In this document: in pieces, positions 23,440 through 32,003 of the stretch
How the letters are laid out: every line of letters starts with the position of its first letter
Numbering within the stretch: the stretch's first letter is position 1
Origin: an uncultured Candidatus Melainabacteria bacterium
GTDB taxonomy: Bacteria > Cyanobacteriota > Vampirovibrionia > Gastranaerophilales > Gastranaerophilaceae
Length of the DNA: 45,493 nucleotides
Assembly (NCBI GenBank): GCA_949841365.1
Contig: CATKZI010000008.1
Location: forward strand, 1-45,493
Direction of reading: 5' to 3'
Notes under the pieces: model-generated
Seen by the model: the letters and a program-made list of their open reading frames with translations, nothing else
Database searches by the model: none
What the model was told of the DNA's origin: nothing
Position numbers and translations under genes: made by a program

Positions 23440-24471
23440 ATGTTTGGTAAAAGATTTTGGACAAGTAAAAATATTATTTTTATAATTTTAGTTATTTCAC
23501 TTTTATTAATTTTCCCTAAAATTATGGGGATTTTAATGTTATTTTTTGCATCATACGTTTTAGCCTGTGCGCTTAATCCGTTTGTAACAAAGCTTATGAA
23601 CAAAATGAGCAGACCTTTAGCGTCATCAATAGTAATGTTTTCAAGTATTTTGGCAATTATAGCTTTATTTATACCAATATTTTTTGTTGCTTTTAAGGAA
23701 ATCAGAACATTTATGATAACCCTGCCTGAAAAAGTTACGGGTGTTACTAATTTTCTTATGAATTTTAATATTAACGGGCATAAGATACCTGATATTGTTG
23801 ATATAGATGCACTTTTAAATAACTCATCCGATGTTGCTCAAGGGGTTGTTAATCATTCCTTATCAATTACTGCAGGTATAGTTCAGGCAATAGTTATTCT
23901 TGTTGCGATGACAATGATTGTATATTATATTCTGATTGATAAAGTTTATTTAAAACAGAAATTTTTAGAATTTTTCCCGCCAGATCTAAAAGATAAAGCG
24001 GAAGGTATTTTAAGTACAATCAGCACAAAAGTCGGTAAGTATGTCAGAGCACAGATTTTATCTATGGCTGCTGTCGGAATTATGGTTTCGATTGTGCTTG
24101 TAATATTCGGTGTTGAATATTCTACACTTTTAGGTTTAATAAGCGGTATTCTTGATATCATACCGATTCTCGGGCCATCAATTGCTTTAGCGGTAATTTT
24201 GCTTGTTGCATATCCTTTAGGGTTAACAAAATTAATACTGATTGTAATCGGGTTTTTAATTGTACAGCAGATATCAAATTATGTTGTAAGACCTTTATTA
24301 TTCGGTAAAATGATGTCTTTACATCCTCTAATGATATTCTTGGCTTTATTTTTGGCTCAGCAATTCTTAGGCTTTTGGGGAGTAATTTTATCGCCTGCAA
24401 TTGCCGCAACTGTATGTGTTTTAATTGATGAACTGTATTTAAAACCAATCAATTTAAAAGGCAAAGAATAG
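23440..24471 (+). CDS. AI-2E family transporter
   Basis: A 343-aa membrane protein of the AI-2E/PerM family. About seven hydrophobic segments are present, with the conserved LLGLISGILDIIPILGPSIALAV block (near residues 228-250) and the C-terminal HPLMIFLALFLAQQFLGFWGVILSPAIAA block. Family members are linked to autoinducer-2 export or to Na+/H+ and other solute transport; the substrate here is unknown. AAAGGAGA lies before the ATG. The stop is directly followed by the radical SAM gene start (no gap), so the two are co-transcribed. Confidence 0.88.
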   Translation: MFGKRFWTSKNIIFIILVISLLLIFPKIMGILMLFFASYVLACALNPFVTKLMNKMSRPLASSIVMFSSILAIIALFIPIFFVAFKEIRTFMITLPEKVTGVTNFLMNFNINGHKIPDIVDIDALLNNSSDVAQGVVNHSLSITAGIVQAIVILVAMTMIVYYILIDKVYLKQKFLEFFPPDLKDKAEGILSTISTKVGKYVRAQILSMAAVGIMVSIVLVIFGVEYSTLLGLISGILDIIPILGPSIALAVILLVAYPLGLTKLILIVIGFLIVQQISNYVVRPLLFGKMMSLHPLMIFLALFLAQQFLGFWGVILSPAIAATVCVLIDELYLKPINLKGKE

Positions 24472-25998
24472 ATGGAAAAATATTTATATCAAAGAAACAC
24501 ATCTAAAAATTCAGATTTTGTCATGTGGATGGCGTTTCCCGGGATATATTCTTTTTCTATGTCTTCTTTGGGCTATTTATGGATGTTTAAGACTCTTGAT
24601 GAGTTGGAAGGGATAAATATTGAGCGTATTTGCTCTGATACTGAAAAAACAGTTTATCCCAAACCTGATTTAATGGGTTTTTCTTTCTCATTTGATATGG
24701 ATTTTTTAACGATTTTTTCAATGCTTGAAAAATACGGAATACCTTTAAAATCTAAGGATAGAGATATAATAGTATTTGCAGGAGGCCCTGTTGTCAGCGC
24801 AAACCCAGAACCTTACAGAGATTTTTTTGATTTCTTTATAATCGGTGATGGTGAAGATGTTAATATAAAAGCTGTTGAAATTTGTAAAAATGCAACAAAT
24901 AAACAGGAAGCTTTGAAACTTCTTTCTGAAGTTGACGGAATTTATGTACCTGTTTATCCCCAAAATGTAAAAAAACTGACTAAAAAACTTACTGAATGTA
25001 TTTATACACCTATAATCAGTGATAATGCCTTTTTCAAAGATACTTTTATTCTTGAAATGTCACGCGGATGTGCAAACAGATGTGGATTTTGCCTTGCATC
25101 TTATTTGAATTTGCCTTTAAGATGTGTACCTTATGAGGAATTGTTAAATACAATTGAACTGGGGCTTTCTAACACAAATAAAATTGCTTTATTAGGTGCA
25201 CAGATTAGCGCTCACCCGCATTTTAACGATGTTTGCAAGTATATTTACGATAAAATTCAAGAAGGTCAAAATATTGAAATGAGTGTTTCATCACTTAGAG
25301 TTGATGCAATTACGCCTGATGTTGTAAAAACATTTGTTGCGGCAGGTCAAAAAAATACGACACTTGCAATTGAAGCGGGCAGTGAACGTCTTAGAAAAGT
25401 TATCAATAAAAATTTATCAGAAGAACAAATCTTTAACGCTGTTAAAATAGCACGTGATAACGGTTTAAAAGGGTTAAAATTCTACGGAATGATTGGACTG
25501 CCAACTGAAACTTATGAGGATTTAGAGGCAATTATAAATCTTGCTAAACGATTAAAACAAGAAAATAAAGGGTTTGATATATCATTCGGATTTTCAAGCT
25601 TTGTACCAAAAGCCAACACGCCTTTTCAGTGGTTTGGACGCGTGAATACAAAATCTTTAGAGGAAAAGAGTAATTTTCTAAAAAAAGAATTGCATAAACT
25701 TGGAATTACAGCACATATTTCAAGTATTAAATGGGATTACTGGCAGGCTGTATTATCGCGTGGAGATGCAACTTTGTGTGATTTCATTTTGGAAGTTTAC
25801 AGACAGGGCGGAAAACTTGGAGCTTTCAAAGCTGCCGCAAAAAAATATAACATTGACACGGATTATTTTGCCTGCTCTGATTGGAATTTTGAACAAAAAT
25901 TGCCATGGGATTTTATAGACATAAACCCCGGAAAAGAATTTTTAAAACAGGAAAACCAAAGGTTAAAAGGGTTTGAAGTCGCAATAAACAAGGCTTGA
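24472..25998 (+). CDS. Radical SAM protein with B12-binding-like N-terminus
   Basis: A 508-aa protein. The N-terminal 170 residues look like a B12-binding-type Rossmann domain (PDLMGFSFSF, VFAGGPVVSANPEPY, FFIIGDGED), but I see no cobalamin DxHxxG motif. The radical SAM core follows, with the cluster ligands Cys200, Cys204 and Cys207 in SRGCANRCGFC. It belongs to the uncharacterised YgiQ/TIGR03960-like group; the reaction is unknown. The start is immediately adjacent to the preceding stop, and the end overlaps the convergent phosphatase-like gene by 36 bp. Confidence 0.87.
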   Translation: MEKYLYQRNTSKNSDFVMWMAFPGIYSFSMSSLGYLWMFKTLDELEGINIERICSDTEKTVYPKPDLMGFSFSFDMDFLTIFSMLEKYGIPLKSKDRDIIVFAGGPVVSANPEPYRDFFDFFIIGDGEDVNIKAVEICKNATNKQEALKLLSEVDGIYVPVYPQNVKKLTKKLTECIYTPIISDNAFFKDTFILEMSRGCANRCGFCLASYLNLPLRCVPYEELLNTIELGLSNTNKIALLGAQISAHPHFNDVCKYIYDKIQEGQNIEMSVSSLRVDAITPDVVKTFVAAGQKNTTLAIEAGSERLRKVINKNLSEEQIFNAVKIARDNGLKGLKFYGMIGLPTETYEDLEAIINLAKRLKQENKGFDISFGFSSFVPKANTPFQWFGRVNTKSLEEKSNFLKKELHKLGITAHISSIKWDYWQAVLSRGDATLCDFILEVYRQGGKLGAFKAAAKKYNIDTDYFACSDWNFEQKLPWDFIDINPGKEFLKQENQRLKGFEVAINKA

Positions 25999-26586
25999 CC
26001 AGCGTTCAAAATAGCTTATTTGTGTTGCACTTCCAGACTTGATATAAATTCTGTGTAACGAGCTGTCAGGCATATTTAAAGCAGAACATATAGCCGCTTT
26101 AATAACATCTTTATGAGTTACAATAATTATTCTGTTCCCCTGATTTTTTTCTATTATATTATCAATAGAGTTATTTACTCTCCTGATAAAATTAGAAACG
26201 GTTTCCGCATCATCGGGTGTAGGCACATCAGGATTATTAACCAGCTTATCTAATGCATCAGGAAACTTTTCATCAATTTGTTCAAATGTCAAACCGTTAA
26301 AAGCTCCGCATTTTCTCGGGTGTAAATCCTCTATAATTTCATACTCCTGTTTAAATATTTTGGCAATCATTGATGCAGATTGAGTAGAGCGTGTTGCAGG
26401 CGAGGTATAAATTTTATCGTTTTTAACACCGCGTTTTTTCAGAAATTCACAAATTTTTTCAATTTCTTCCTGCCCCTTTTCGTTAAGTGGCGGGTAATTT
26501 TCGGCATCTGTAAACCTGTCATCTTCGCTAAAAAGAGTTGCTCCGTTACATATGAAAGTTATTTTACATTTTCTATTGAAATACAT
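25963..26586 (-). CDS. Histidine phosphatase-like protein lacking the catalytic His
   Basis: A 207-aa protein of the histidine phosphatase (phosphoglycerate mutase-like) superfamily. Retained features are TSPATRSTQSA (Arg66) and the second His158 in IIIVTHKDVIKAAI. The defining N-terminal RHG motif, whose His takes the phosphate, is replaced by Cys13-Asn14-Gly15 in TFICNGATL. The protein is therefore probably a pseudo-phosphatase or a sensor, or else the chemistry differs. A TATAAT lies 9 nt before the ATG on the minus strand, so the leader is nearly absent. Confidence 0.82.
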   Translation of the reverse strand: MYFNRKCKITFICNGATLFSEDDRFTDAENYPPLNEKGQEEIEKICEFLKKRGVKNDKIYTSPATRSTQSASMIAKIFKQEYEIIEDLHPRKCGAFNGLTFEQIDEKFPDALDKLVNNPDVPTPDDAETVSNFIRRVNNSIDNIIEKNQGNRIIIVTHKDVIKAAICSALNMPDSSLHRIYIKSGSATQISYFERWSSLVYCDFKPF

Positions 26587-26711
26587 TATACTTTTATTAT
26601 ATCATTTTTTTGTGATATAATCAAGTAAAAGGGGAAAAACGGGAGCGAACATTTTGTGAGCGACTGACCAATATATAAATGAATCAGATCAATATCGTCA
26701 GAGAGGGTAAA

Positions 26712-27206
26712 ATGAGAGGAAAAGCTTTTAAATTCGGAGATAATATTTCAACAGACCACATTGCACCGGGAAGGTTGTTTCATTTACGTTCAAATCTGCC
26801 TGAGTTTGCAAAGCATGTCTTGGAAGATGCTGACCCGACATTTGCAAGTTCTATGAAAAAAGGCGATTTTGTTGTTGGAGGTTCAAATTTCGGACTCGGT
26901 TCTTCTCGCGAACATGCTCCTCAAATTATTAAAATAGCTGGTGTTGGAGCAGTTATTGCAAAATCTTTTGCGCGAATTTTTTACAGAAACGCTATTAATA
27001 TCGGACTTTTAGCCGTAGAAGCTGATACTGATGCAATTGATGCAGGCGACGAGCTTGATTTGGATATAGAAAAGGGTATTTTAACAGATCTTACAAACGG
27101 TGCAATAATTCCTATTGAACCACTTCCGCCTGTAATGATTAAATTATTGCAAGACGGCGGACTTGTTGAACATATTAAGAAAAACGGCGATTTTAAATTG
27201 GTTTAA
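26712..27206 (+). CDS. leuD: 3-isopropylmalate dehydratase small subunit
   Basis: A 164-aa aconitase swivel domain, the small subunit that with LeuC isomerises 2- to 3-isopropylmalate in leucine synthesis. KAFKFGDNISTDHIAPGR, GGSNFGLGSSREHAPQ and KSFARIFYRNAINIGLL are characteristic. Homologues of this size exist also as homoaconitase or methylmalate isomerase subunits, so leucine specificity is not proven. The start at 26712 is set by GAGAGGG and by family N-termini; an in-frame ATG 33 nt earlier is less likely. The large subunit is not adjacent. Confidence 0.9.
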   Translation: MRGKAFKFGDNISTDHIAPGRLFHLRSNLPEFAKHVLEDADPTFASSMKKGDFVVGGSNFGLGSSREHAPQIIKIAGVGAVIAKSFARIFYRNAINIGLLAVEADTDAIDAGDELDLDIEKGILTDLTNGAIIPIEPLPPVMIKLLQDGGLVEHIKKNGDFKLV

Positions 27207-27845
27207 TTACCAGTTACTAAGGGCTTGAATCATCTGTTCAGCTTCTTTAATGTTGCGTTTTTTCAGCTGCACATATTCATTTTTGGCTGGATTAAATATG
27301 CACATTGTTTTACCGCAGTTAGATAAGAAATTTGTGAGCAGTGTGTAATTTGATGCATTTGCTCTTACTCTGTTACATTCTTCCAAACTGTTACAAATCT
27401 TGCTTGGACCGATAGTTCCGTTGCGCATGTTATTAAAAGCATCAGAACTATATGGCTCAAAGTTGTAATATCTGGAAAGCATATTTTGTTTAAAATAATT
27501 GTAAACTGATGAATGAAAGTCATCGTTTGTGTTATAAAGATAAAATACGACTTTTTTGTTTGAATTAAAAATATTTCTCCACGTATTTGAACTGTCAGAA
27601 CCCGCAATTACATTATCAGGAATTATTCTCGGTCTGTAATTTTTATAAACAGTAACTTTTTTCCTCGGTGATCGTTCCTGATTAATATATTGTTCAATGC
27701 CTGAAGCTTTAACATTATTTACAACAGTATTTGATAAACTTTGATATGATGTTTCGTTAAATATTCCTGAAAAATAAGCATATCCTGCAATAAACGCAAT
27801 ACAGCCTGTATAACAGGCAATTTCTTTTAAAATCTCTTTCTTCAT
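27207..27845 (-). CDS. Hypothetical membrane-anchored protein
   Basis: A 212-aa protein with an N-terminal hydrophobic segment (about residues 8-26) that would anchor it with the rest outside. A stretch KKVVFYLYNTNDDFHSSVYNYFKQ suggests a thioredoxin-like strand-helix unit, and two pairs of Cys occur (KICNSLEEC and SNCGKTMC), so a disulfide-stabilised or thioredoxin-related domain is possible; this is weak. The start is placed at 27845 because a consensus promoter lies 6 nt upstream. It is convergent with leuD, and the stops are adjacent. Confidence 0.72.
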   Translation of the reverse strand: MKKEILKEIACYTGCIAFIAGYAYFSGIFNETSYQSLSNTVVNNVKASGIEQYINQERSPRKKVTVYKNYRPRIIPDNVIAGSDSSNTWRNIFNSNKKVVFYLYNTNDDFHSSVYNYFKQNMLSRYYNFEPYSSDAFNNMRNGTIGPSKICNSLEECNRVRANASNYTLLTNFLSNCGKTMCIFNPAKNEYVQLKKRNIKEAEQMIQALSNW

Positions 27846-27851
27846 ACGCAA

Positions 27852-27880
27852 ATTATACTATAATATTAAGTTATTTTCAA
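27852..27880 (-). promoter_or_regulatory. Promoter of leaderless orphan gene
   Basis: On the minus strand, TTGAAA (27880-27875), a 17-bp spacer and TATAAT (27857-27852), then 6 nt to the ATG. This is a textbook promoter leaving no room for a ribosome site. Confidence 0.8.
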
Positions 27881-27887
27881 TGTTTTA

Positions 27888-27916
27888 TTGACAATCTTCT
27901 TTGTGCAGTGTTTAAT
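27888..27916 (+). promoter_or_regulatory. rpsL operon promoter
   Basis: TTGACA (27888-27893), a 17-bp spacer and TTTAAT (27911-27916). It would start a leader of about 220 nt. Confidence 0.75.
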
Positions 27917-27922
27917 AAAGGT

Positions 27923-28145
27923 ACACAAAGCCGATTTATATCGATTTTGTCAGGCAAAAATAGGACGTAGGGGTCGCGAAACCGGGGCACAACCTAAAAA
28001 CAGGTGAAACCAAAACATAACCCAATAAGGCGTGCTTTAGTAAAAAGATAATGAACGCGATTCGGCAGTCCCGTCATAATCGGAATGCGTAAGGGTTTCA
28101 GAATATGATTTTGCCGAAGATGTTACTAAATTAAAGGAGAAAAAA
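27923..28145 (+). ncRNA. Long structured 5' leader of rpsL-rpsG (candidate cis-regulatory RNA)
   Basis: About 220 nt with visibly higher GC than the surroundings. Pairings visible include CGAT-TTAT-ATCG and ACCT-AAAAAC-AGGT. Helix A pairs ACGC.ATTC (28055-28063) with GAATGCGT (28083-28090). Helix B pairs TTCGGCA (28061-28067) with TGCCGAA (28112-28118). Helix C pairs GGCAAAAAT (27953-27961) with ATTTTGCC (28108-28115). A and B share bases, as do B and C, so the leader can switch. I recognise no known riboswitch or r-protein leader class. Confidence 0.55.
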
Positions 28146-28532
28146 ATGCCTACAATTAACCAGCTTGTTCGCAGAGAACGTAAAAAGCTAATTGACAAAA
28201 CAAAATCTCCTGCTTTGATGGATTGCCCTCAAAGACGTGGAGTATGTACAAGGGTTTACACAACTACCCCTAAAAAACCTAACTCAGCTTTAAGAAAAGT
28301 TGCAAGGGTTAGATTGACTAACGGATTTGAAGTTACTTCATATATTCCGGGTATCGGTCACAACCTTCAAGAACACAGTGTTGTTCTTATCAGAGGTGGA
28401 AGGGTTAAAGACCTTCCTGGTGTAAGATATCACATCGTTAGAGGTACTTTGGATACTGCAGGTGTTGCAAACAGAGCACAAAGCAGATCTAAATACGGTG
28501 CTAAGAAAAATGCTAAAGGAGGTAAGAAATAA
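28146..28532 (+). CDS. rpsL: 30S ribosomal protein S12 (uS12)
   Basis: S12 has 128 aa and is essential for decoding. [44 protein letters not shown] and [13 protein letters not shown] (streptomycin-relevant loops) are conserved. The Lys in TTPKKPNS is the wild-type residue at the classic streptomycin-resistance position. AAAGGAG lies before the ATG, and the stop overlaps the rpsG start (TAATG). Confidence 0.98.
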   Translation: MPTINQLVRRERKKLIDKTKSPALMDCPQRRGVCTRVYTTTPKKPNSALRKVARVRLTNGFEVTSYIPGIGHNLQEHSVVLIRGGRVKDLPGVRYHIVRGTLDTAGVANRAQSRSKYGAKKNAKGGKK

Positions 28533-29002
28533 TGTCTAGACGTTCTAAACCGGCTAAAAGAATACCTTTAGCTGATCCCGTATACAACAGTGTTGATATT
28601 TCTAAATTCATCAACAGAATTATGAGACGCGGTAAAAAATCACTCGCTGAAAAAATCTTCTACGCTACATTAACAAGATTAGAAGAAAGAACAGGCGAAA
28701 AACCGCTTGATGTATTCCAAAAAGCAATGACTAACGCTACTCCGCTTTTAGAAGTAAAAGCAAGACGTATCGGTGGTTCAACTTACCAAGTACCTATCGA
28801 AGTTAAAGCAGACAGAGGTTTTGCTCTTGCTTCATCTTGGTTAATCGAAGCTGCTAAAAAACGCGGCGGTAAATCATTTATCGACAAGTTAACTAATGAA
28901 CTTATTGATGCTTCAAACGGTTCAGGTGCAGCTTGCAAAAAACGTGAAGATACTCACAAAATGGCTGAAGCTAACAAAGCTTTCGCTCACTACAGATATT
29001 AA
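28532..29002 (+). CDS. rpsG: 30S ribosomal protein S7 (uS7)
   Basis: S7 has 156 aa and nucleates assembly of the 30S head. SRRSKPAKR, NRIMRRGKKSLAEKIFY, ARRIGGSTYQVPIEV and the KKREDTHKMAEANKAFAHYRY end are all conserved. It is translationally coupled to rpsL. The usual fusA and tuf do not follow; a terminator and a convergent gene come next. Confidence 0.98.
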   Translation: MSRRSKPAKRIPLADPVYNSVDISKFINRIMRRGKKSLAEKIFYATLTRLEERTGEKPLDVFQKAMTNATPLLEVKARRIGGSTYQVPIEVKADRGFALASSWLIEAAKKRGGKSFIDKLTNELIDASNGSGAACKKREDTHKMAEANKAFAHYRY

Positions 29003-29005
29003 TCG

Positions 29006-29033
29006 AAAAGGGGAACATCAGTTCCCCTTTTTT
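29006..29033 (+). terminator. rpsG terminator
   Basis: AAAAGGGGAAC-ATCA-GTTCCCCTTTTTT directly after the rpsG stop. It is near-symmetrical, so it can also serve the convergent Hcp-like gene whose stop lies in its T-run. Confidence 0.88.
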
Positions 29034-30573
29034 ATATCTCTTGAATATTATATAAATTTATAAATGCTTTTAAGACAGATGGATTTATAACTAACGGCGG
29101 ACAATCTGACAGATGAATATTTTTTGCCCCGTTATTTTTTAGATTAACTATATTTGATAATGAATTTACATCACATTTTGTCAAAAAGAATTCCAGTTTA
29201 TCTGAAGTTACAGGGATTTTTTCTAAAATCATATGTAAAACTCCGTATAACAGTGCATAATCATTTCCTATATTTATATGTAAAACATTTTCTTTATTAG
29301 GATTGTAAGAAAAACTTATTGCATAAGTATTTTCAGGCATTGAACAGAAAAACTTTTTAAAATAATCAATTTTCTCTATTGATAGATTTGACGGTCCAAT
29401 TACAAATACTTTTTCAGGATTTTTTTCAATAATTTGATTAAGTTTTGCGTTCAAATGTTCTTTATCGAAACCGATAATTTCGTCCGGTCTTTTCTGTCCT
29501 TTGGCAAAACCTTTAGCCTGCAGTGTAGAATCAATCAGGGGAGTAAAATCATTATTTTCAATTTTAACAACACCTTTTGCAGAAATTTTATCGGTTGTAA
29601 ACAATCTGCCACGGTAAAGATATTCTATATTTTGTGTTTCATTTCTTGTTAACAGAATTGCTCCCGGAAATGTTGCAAAATCAAGTATTGTATTGTTAAC
29701 TCCGCTTCCAAAGTGTCCTTTCAAATTTTTATATTCCTTAAAAAGAGGGAACGCGTGAGCAATCATAAGGTTTCCGTTTGTATATACATCTATTTCATTT
29801 ACGACATCAAGAAGTGTTTTTAAATCGTTCAAATTAGAACCTGATACCATAATCGCTTTACCCGGAGTAGTTGATGTAGAAACGGCAGTTAATTCAATTT
29901 GCCCGAACTTTTTGGTTTGAAGTTCATTGATTTGTTTTAAAAGTTCTATATCATATTTTGCAAGTTCATCAATATAGAGTTTTATTTTTTGAGGTGATAC
30001 ACGTGCTGAATTAAATAAATTTAAGGCATTTAATACGCTGTCAGACGCAAATTTCGCATATGTTCCGTAGTCATGCAAATTCACCCAATTTACACTAACA
30101 CTTTTAACAATTCCTGCAAGAATTTCAGCATAATATTTCTGGTTCAAACCTAAACGTTTGTATTTTTGCAAAAATTCTCTGTCGCCACGTTTCAAAATTG
30201 ATGAAAGATTTGTTTTTGCAGAAAACTTAAGCAAATTTTTTAAATCTTCACAGGATGTATTATTTTCCTTGCACAGTTTCATGTATTCTTTGCGTGTCTT
30301 TACAAGATTTGTATATTGTTTGGAAAATAATTCCAAAACCTGAGCTTCTGACAGGTCTTTTAAGCTGTCTATAAAAGCCAATTGAAAGATAATATCGTAG
30401 ATAATATTTTCTTTTTCAATGCCAAAATTTTTCAATTTTAATAAATAATATGAAATTTGGCGCAAGAGAATAAACATTATCTCCTGCATAGATGTAATAT
30501 TTGGCGAAACCGAACAAGCTCCGCGAGAAATACAATCATTATACTCATAACTGTCAGAGGAATTATAAAACAT
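29032..30573 (-). CDS. Hybrid-cluster protein (hydroxylamine reductase)-like protein
   Basis: A 513-aa protein of the Hcp/CODH superfamily. Clear signatures are AIMVSGSNLNDLKTLL, DVYTNGNLMIAHAFP, LKGHFGSG, FATFPGAILLT and YRGRLFTTDKISAKGV. The N-terminal NDCISRGACSVSPN keeps a Cys pair. Compared with genuine Hcp, the Cys after the FPGAILLT block (TTNC in Hcp) is not Cys here (TRNET). The C-terminal cysteine-rich cluster-binding region is also reduced to isolated Cys residues. Hybrid-cluster chemistry is therefore doubtful; this divergent subgroup also occurs in clostridia as far as I recall. It starts 1 nt after a glutaredoxin gene, so they form a redox operon. Confidence 0.78.
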   Translation of the reverse strand: MFYNSSDSYEYNDCISRGACSVSPNITSMQEIMFILLRQISYYLLKLKNFGIEKENIIYDIIFQLAFIDSLKDLSEAQVLELFSKQYTNLVKTRKEYMKLCKENNTSCEDLKNLLKFSAKTNLSSILKRGDREFLQKYKRLGLNQKYYAEILAGIVKSVSVNWVNLHDYGTYAKFASDSVLNALNLFNSARVSPQKIKLYIDELAKYDIELLKQINELQTKKFGQIELTAVSTSTTPGKAIMVSGSNLNDLKTLLDVVNEIDVYTNGNLMIAHAFPLFKEYKNLKGHFGSGVNNTILDFATFPGAILLTRNETQNIEYLYRGRLFTTDKISAKGVVKIENNDFTPLIDSTLQAKGFAKGQKRPDEIIGFDKEHLNAKLNQIIEKNPEKVFVIGPSNLSIEKIDYFKKFFCSMPENTYAISFSYNPNKENVLHINIGNDYALLYGVLHMILEKIPVTSDKLEFFLTKCDVNSLSNIVNLKNNGAKNIHLSDCPPLVINPSVLKAFINLYNIQEI

Positions 30574-30574
30574 A

Positions 30575-30799
30575 TCAGCACCTTGTTGTTAAATACTTAA
30601 TAATCTCGTCACTTTCATAATGGGTTACTCCGTCGTCATATAAAAACGGTACCTGATCTTGTCCGCCAAGTTCCATTAATCGTCTATGATTTTCAGGAAT
30701 ACTTACATCTTTTTTTTCGTATCTGATACTTTCTTTGTCCATAAAATCCATTACTTTACGACAGTAAGGACAGGTCTCCAAAACATATAATTCTATCAT
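30575..30799 (-). CDS. Glutaredoxin
   Basis: A 74-aa minimal glutaredoxin/NrdH-like thioredoxin-fold protein with the active site CPYC (LETCPYCRKVMDF), the cis-Pro region QVPFLYDDG and the C-terminal Y-E-S-D-E-I-I. It reduces disulfides or mixed disulfides in the cytoplasm. A GGAG lies before the ATG. It is followed by the Hcp-like gene after 1 nt, its probable partner or co-regulated product. Confidence 0.92.
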   Translation of the reverse strand: MIELYVLETCPYCRKVMDFMDKESIRYEKKDVSIPENHRRLMELGGQDQVPFLYDDGVTHYESDEIIKYLTTRC

Positions 30800-30854
30800 T
30801 ATTTTCTCCTTTTACGAATACATTATAAACAATTAAATATTTTATAAATCGCCC

Positions 30855-30883
30855 TTGTTATTAATATTTGTTTATATTAGTAT
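30855..30883 (+). promoter_or_regulatory. Promoter of wecB
   Basis: TTGTTA (30855-30860), a 17-bp spacer and TAGTAT (30878-30883), then 7 nt to the ATG: a probable leaderless start. Confidence 0.55.
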
Positions 30884-30890
30884 TTTGGAT

Positions 30891-32003
30891 ATGAGAAATA
30901 TATTAGTTGTTTTTGGGACGCGTCCCGAGGTTATAAAATTAGCACCGGTTATTTTGGAACTTAAAAAATATCCCGATAGATATAATGTTATTGTATGTAA
31001 TACAGAACAGCAAAAAGAACTTTCTAATCAGACTCTTGAGTATTTTGGTTTGAAAGCGGATTTGAATTTGGATTGTATGAAGCCTAATCAATCGCTTTTA
31101 GAAGTTCAAACACGAATTTTAACAGCGTTAAATAAAGTTTTTACAGAAAATAAAGTTGATGCAACAATTGTTCAGGGCGATACAATGACTGTTTTATGCG
31201 GTGCATTGGCAAGTTTTTATAATAAAGTACCTGTTTATCATGTTGAAGCAGGTTTGCGTTCTTACGATATTTATGAGCCGTTTCCTGAAGAAGTTATGCG
31301 TCAGATGACTTCACGCGTTGCAGAACTTAATTTTGCACCTACAGAAAAAAACAGACAGGCACTTTTAAAAGAAAATATTTCTGATGACAAAATTCATGTT
31401 GTGGGAAATACTGTAATTGATGCATTATTCTGTTTATCTGATGAAACCATGCAAAAAGCTTCTAAATATTATAACGATTTAGGCATAAATGTTGATGATA
31501 AATTAGTGCTTATCACAGCTCACAGACGTGAAAATCACGGTGAAAGAATTGACAGAATACTTGATGCGATTGAACATCTTGTAACAAAATATTCAGACCA
31601 TACATTTGTTATTCCTGTTCATCCAAATCCGAATGTTAAGGATAAAATACATTCAAGATTGGAGAAATATTCAAATGTACATCTTTTAAAACCGCTTGAT
31701 TATCCGTATCTTGTGTATTTGATGAAAAATGCAAAATTAATATTAACTGACAGTGGCGGAATACAAGAGGAAGCACCGTCATTTGGGTGTCCGACACTTG
31801 TAATGCGTTATGAAACAGAACGTCAGGAAGGTATTGATGCAGGTGTTTCTATTTTAGTCGGTGCAGATTATGACAAAATAGTTTCGGAAAGTGAAAAAAT
31901 CTTATCCAAAACTCGCGAAGAAACCAGATTAAAAGCACTTAACCCGTATGGCGACGGAACATCTGCAAAACAGATTGAAGAAATAATACAAAGACAAGCT
32001 TAA
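30891..32003 (+). CDS. wecB: UDP-N-acetylglucosamine 2-epimerase (non-hydrolysing)
   Basis: A 370-aa enzyme that interconverts UDP-GlcNAc and UDP-ManNAc for surface polysaccharides or teichoic-type linkers. Key blocks are FGTRPEVIKLAPV, VQGDTMTVLCGALASFY, HVEAGLRSYDIYEPFPEE, ITAHRRENHG and LTDSGGIQEEAPSFGCPTLVMR, all at normal spacing. The start at 30891 is chosen over an earlier in-frame ATG because it matches family N-termini and the -10 box 7 nt upstream. The end overlaps the convergent gene by 4 bp. Confidence 0.95.
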   Translation: MRNILVVFGTRPEVIKLAPVILELKKYPDRYNVIVCNTEQQKELSNQTLEYFGLKADLNLDCMKPNQSLLEVQTRILTALNKVFTENKVDATIVQGDTMTVLCGALASFYNKVPVYHVEAGLRSYDIYEPFPEEVMRQMTSRVAELNFAPTEKNRQALLKENISDDKIHVVGNTVIDALFCLSDETMQKASKYYNDLGINVDDKLVLITAHRRENHGERIDRILDAIEHLVTKYSDHTFVIPVHPNPNVKDKIHSRLEKYSNVHLLKPLDYPYLVYLMKNAKLILTDSGGIQEEAPSFGCPTLVMRYETERQEGIDAGVSILVGADYDKIVSESEKILSKTREETRLKALNPYGDGTSAKQIEEIIQRQA

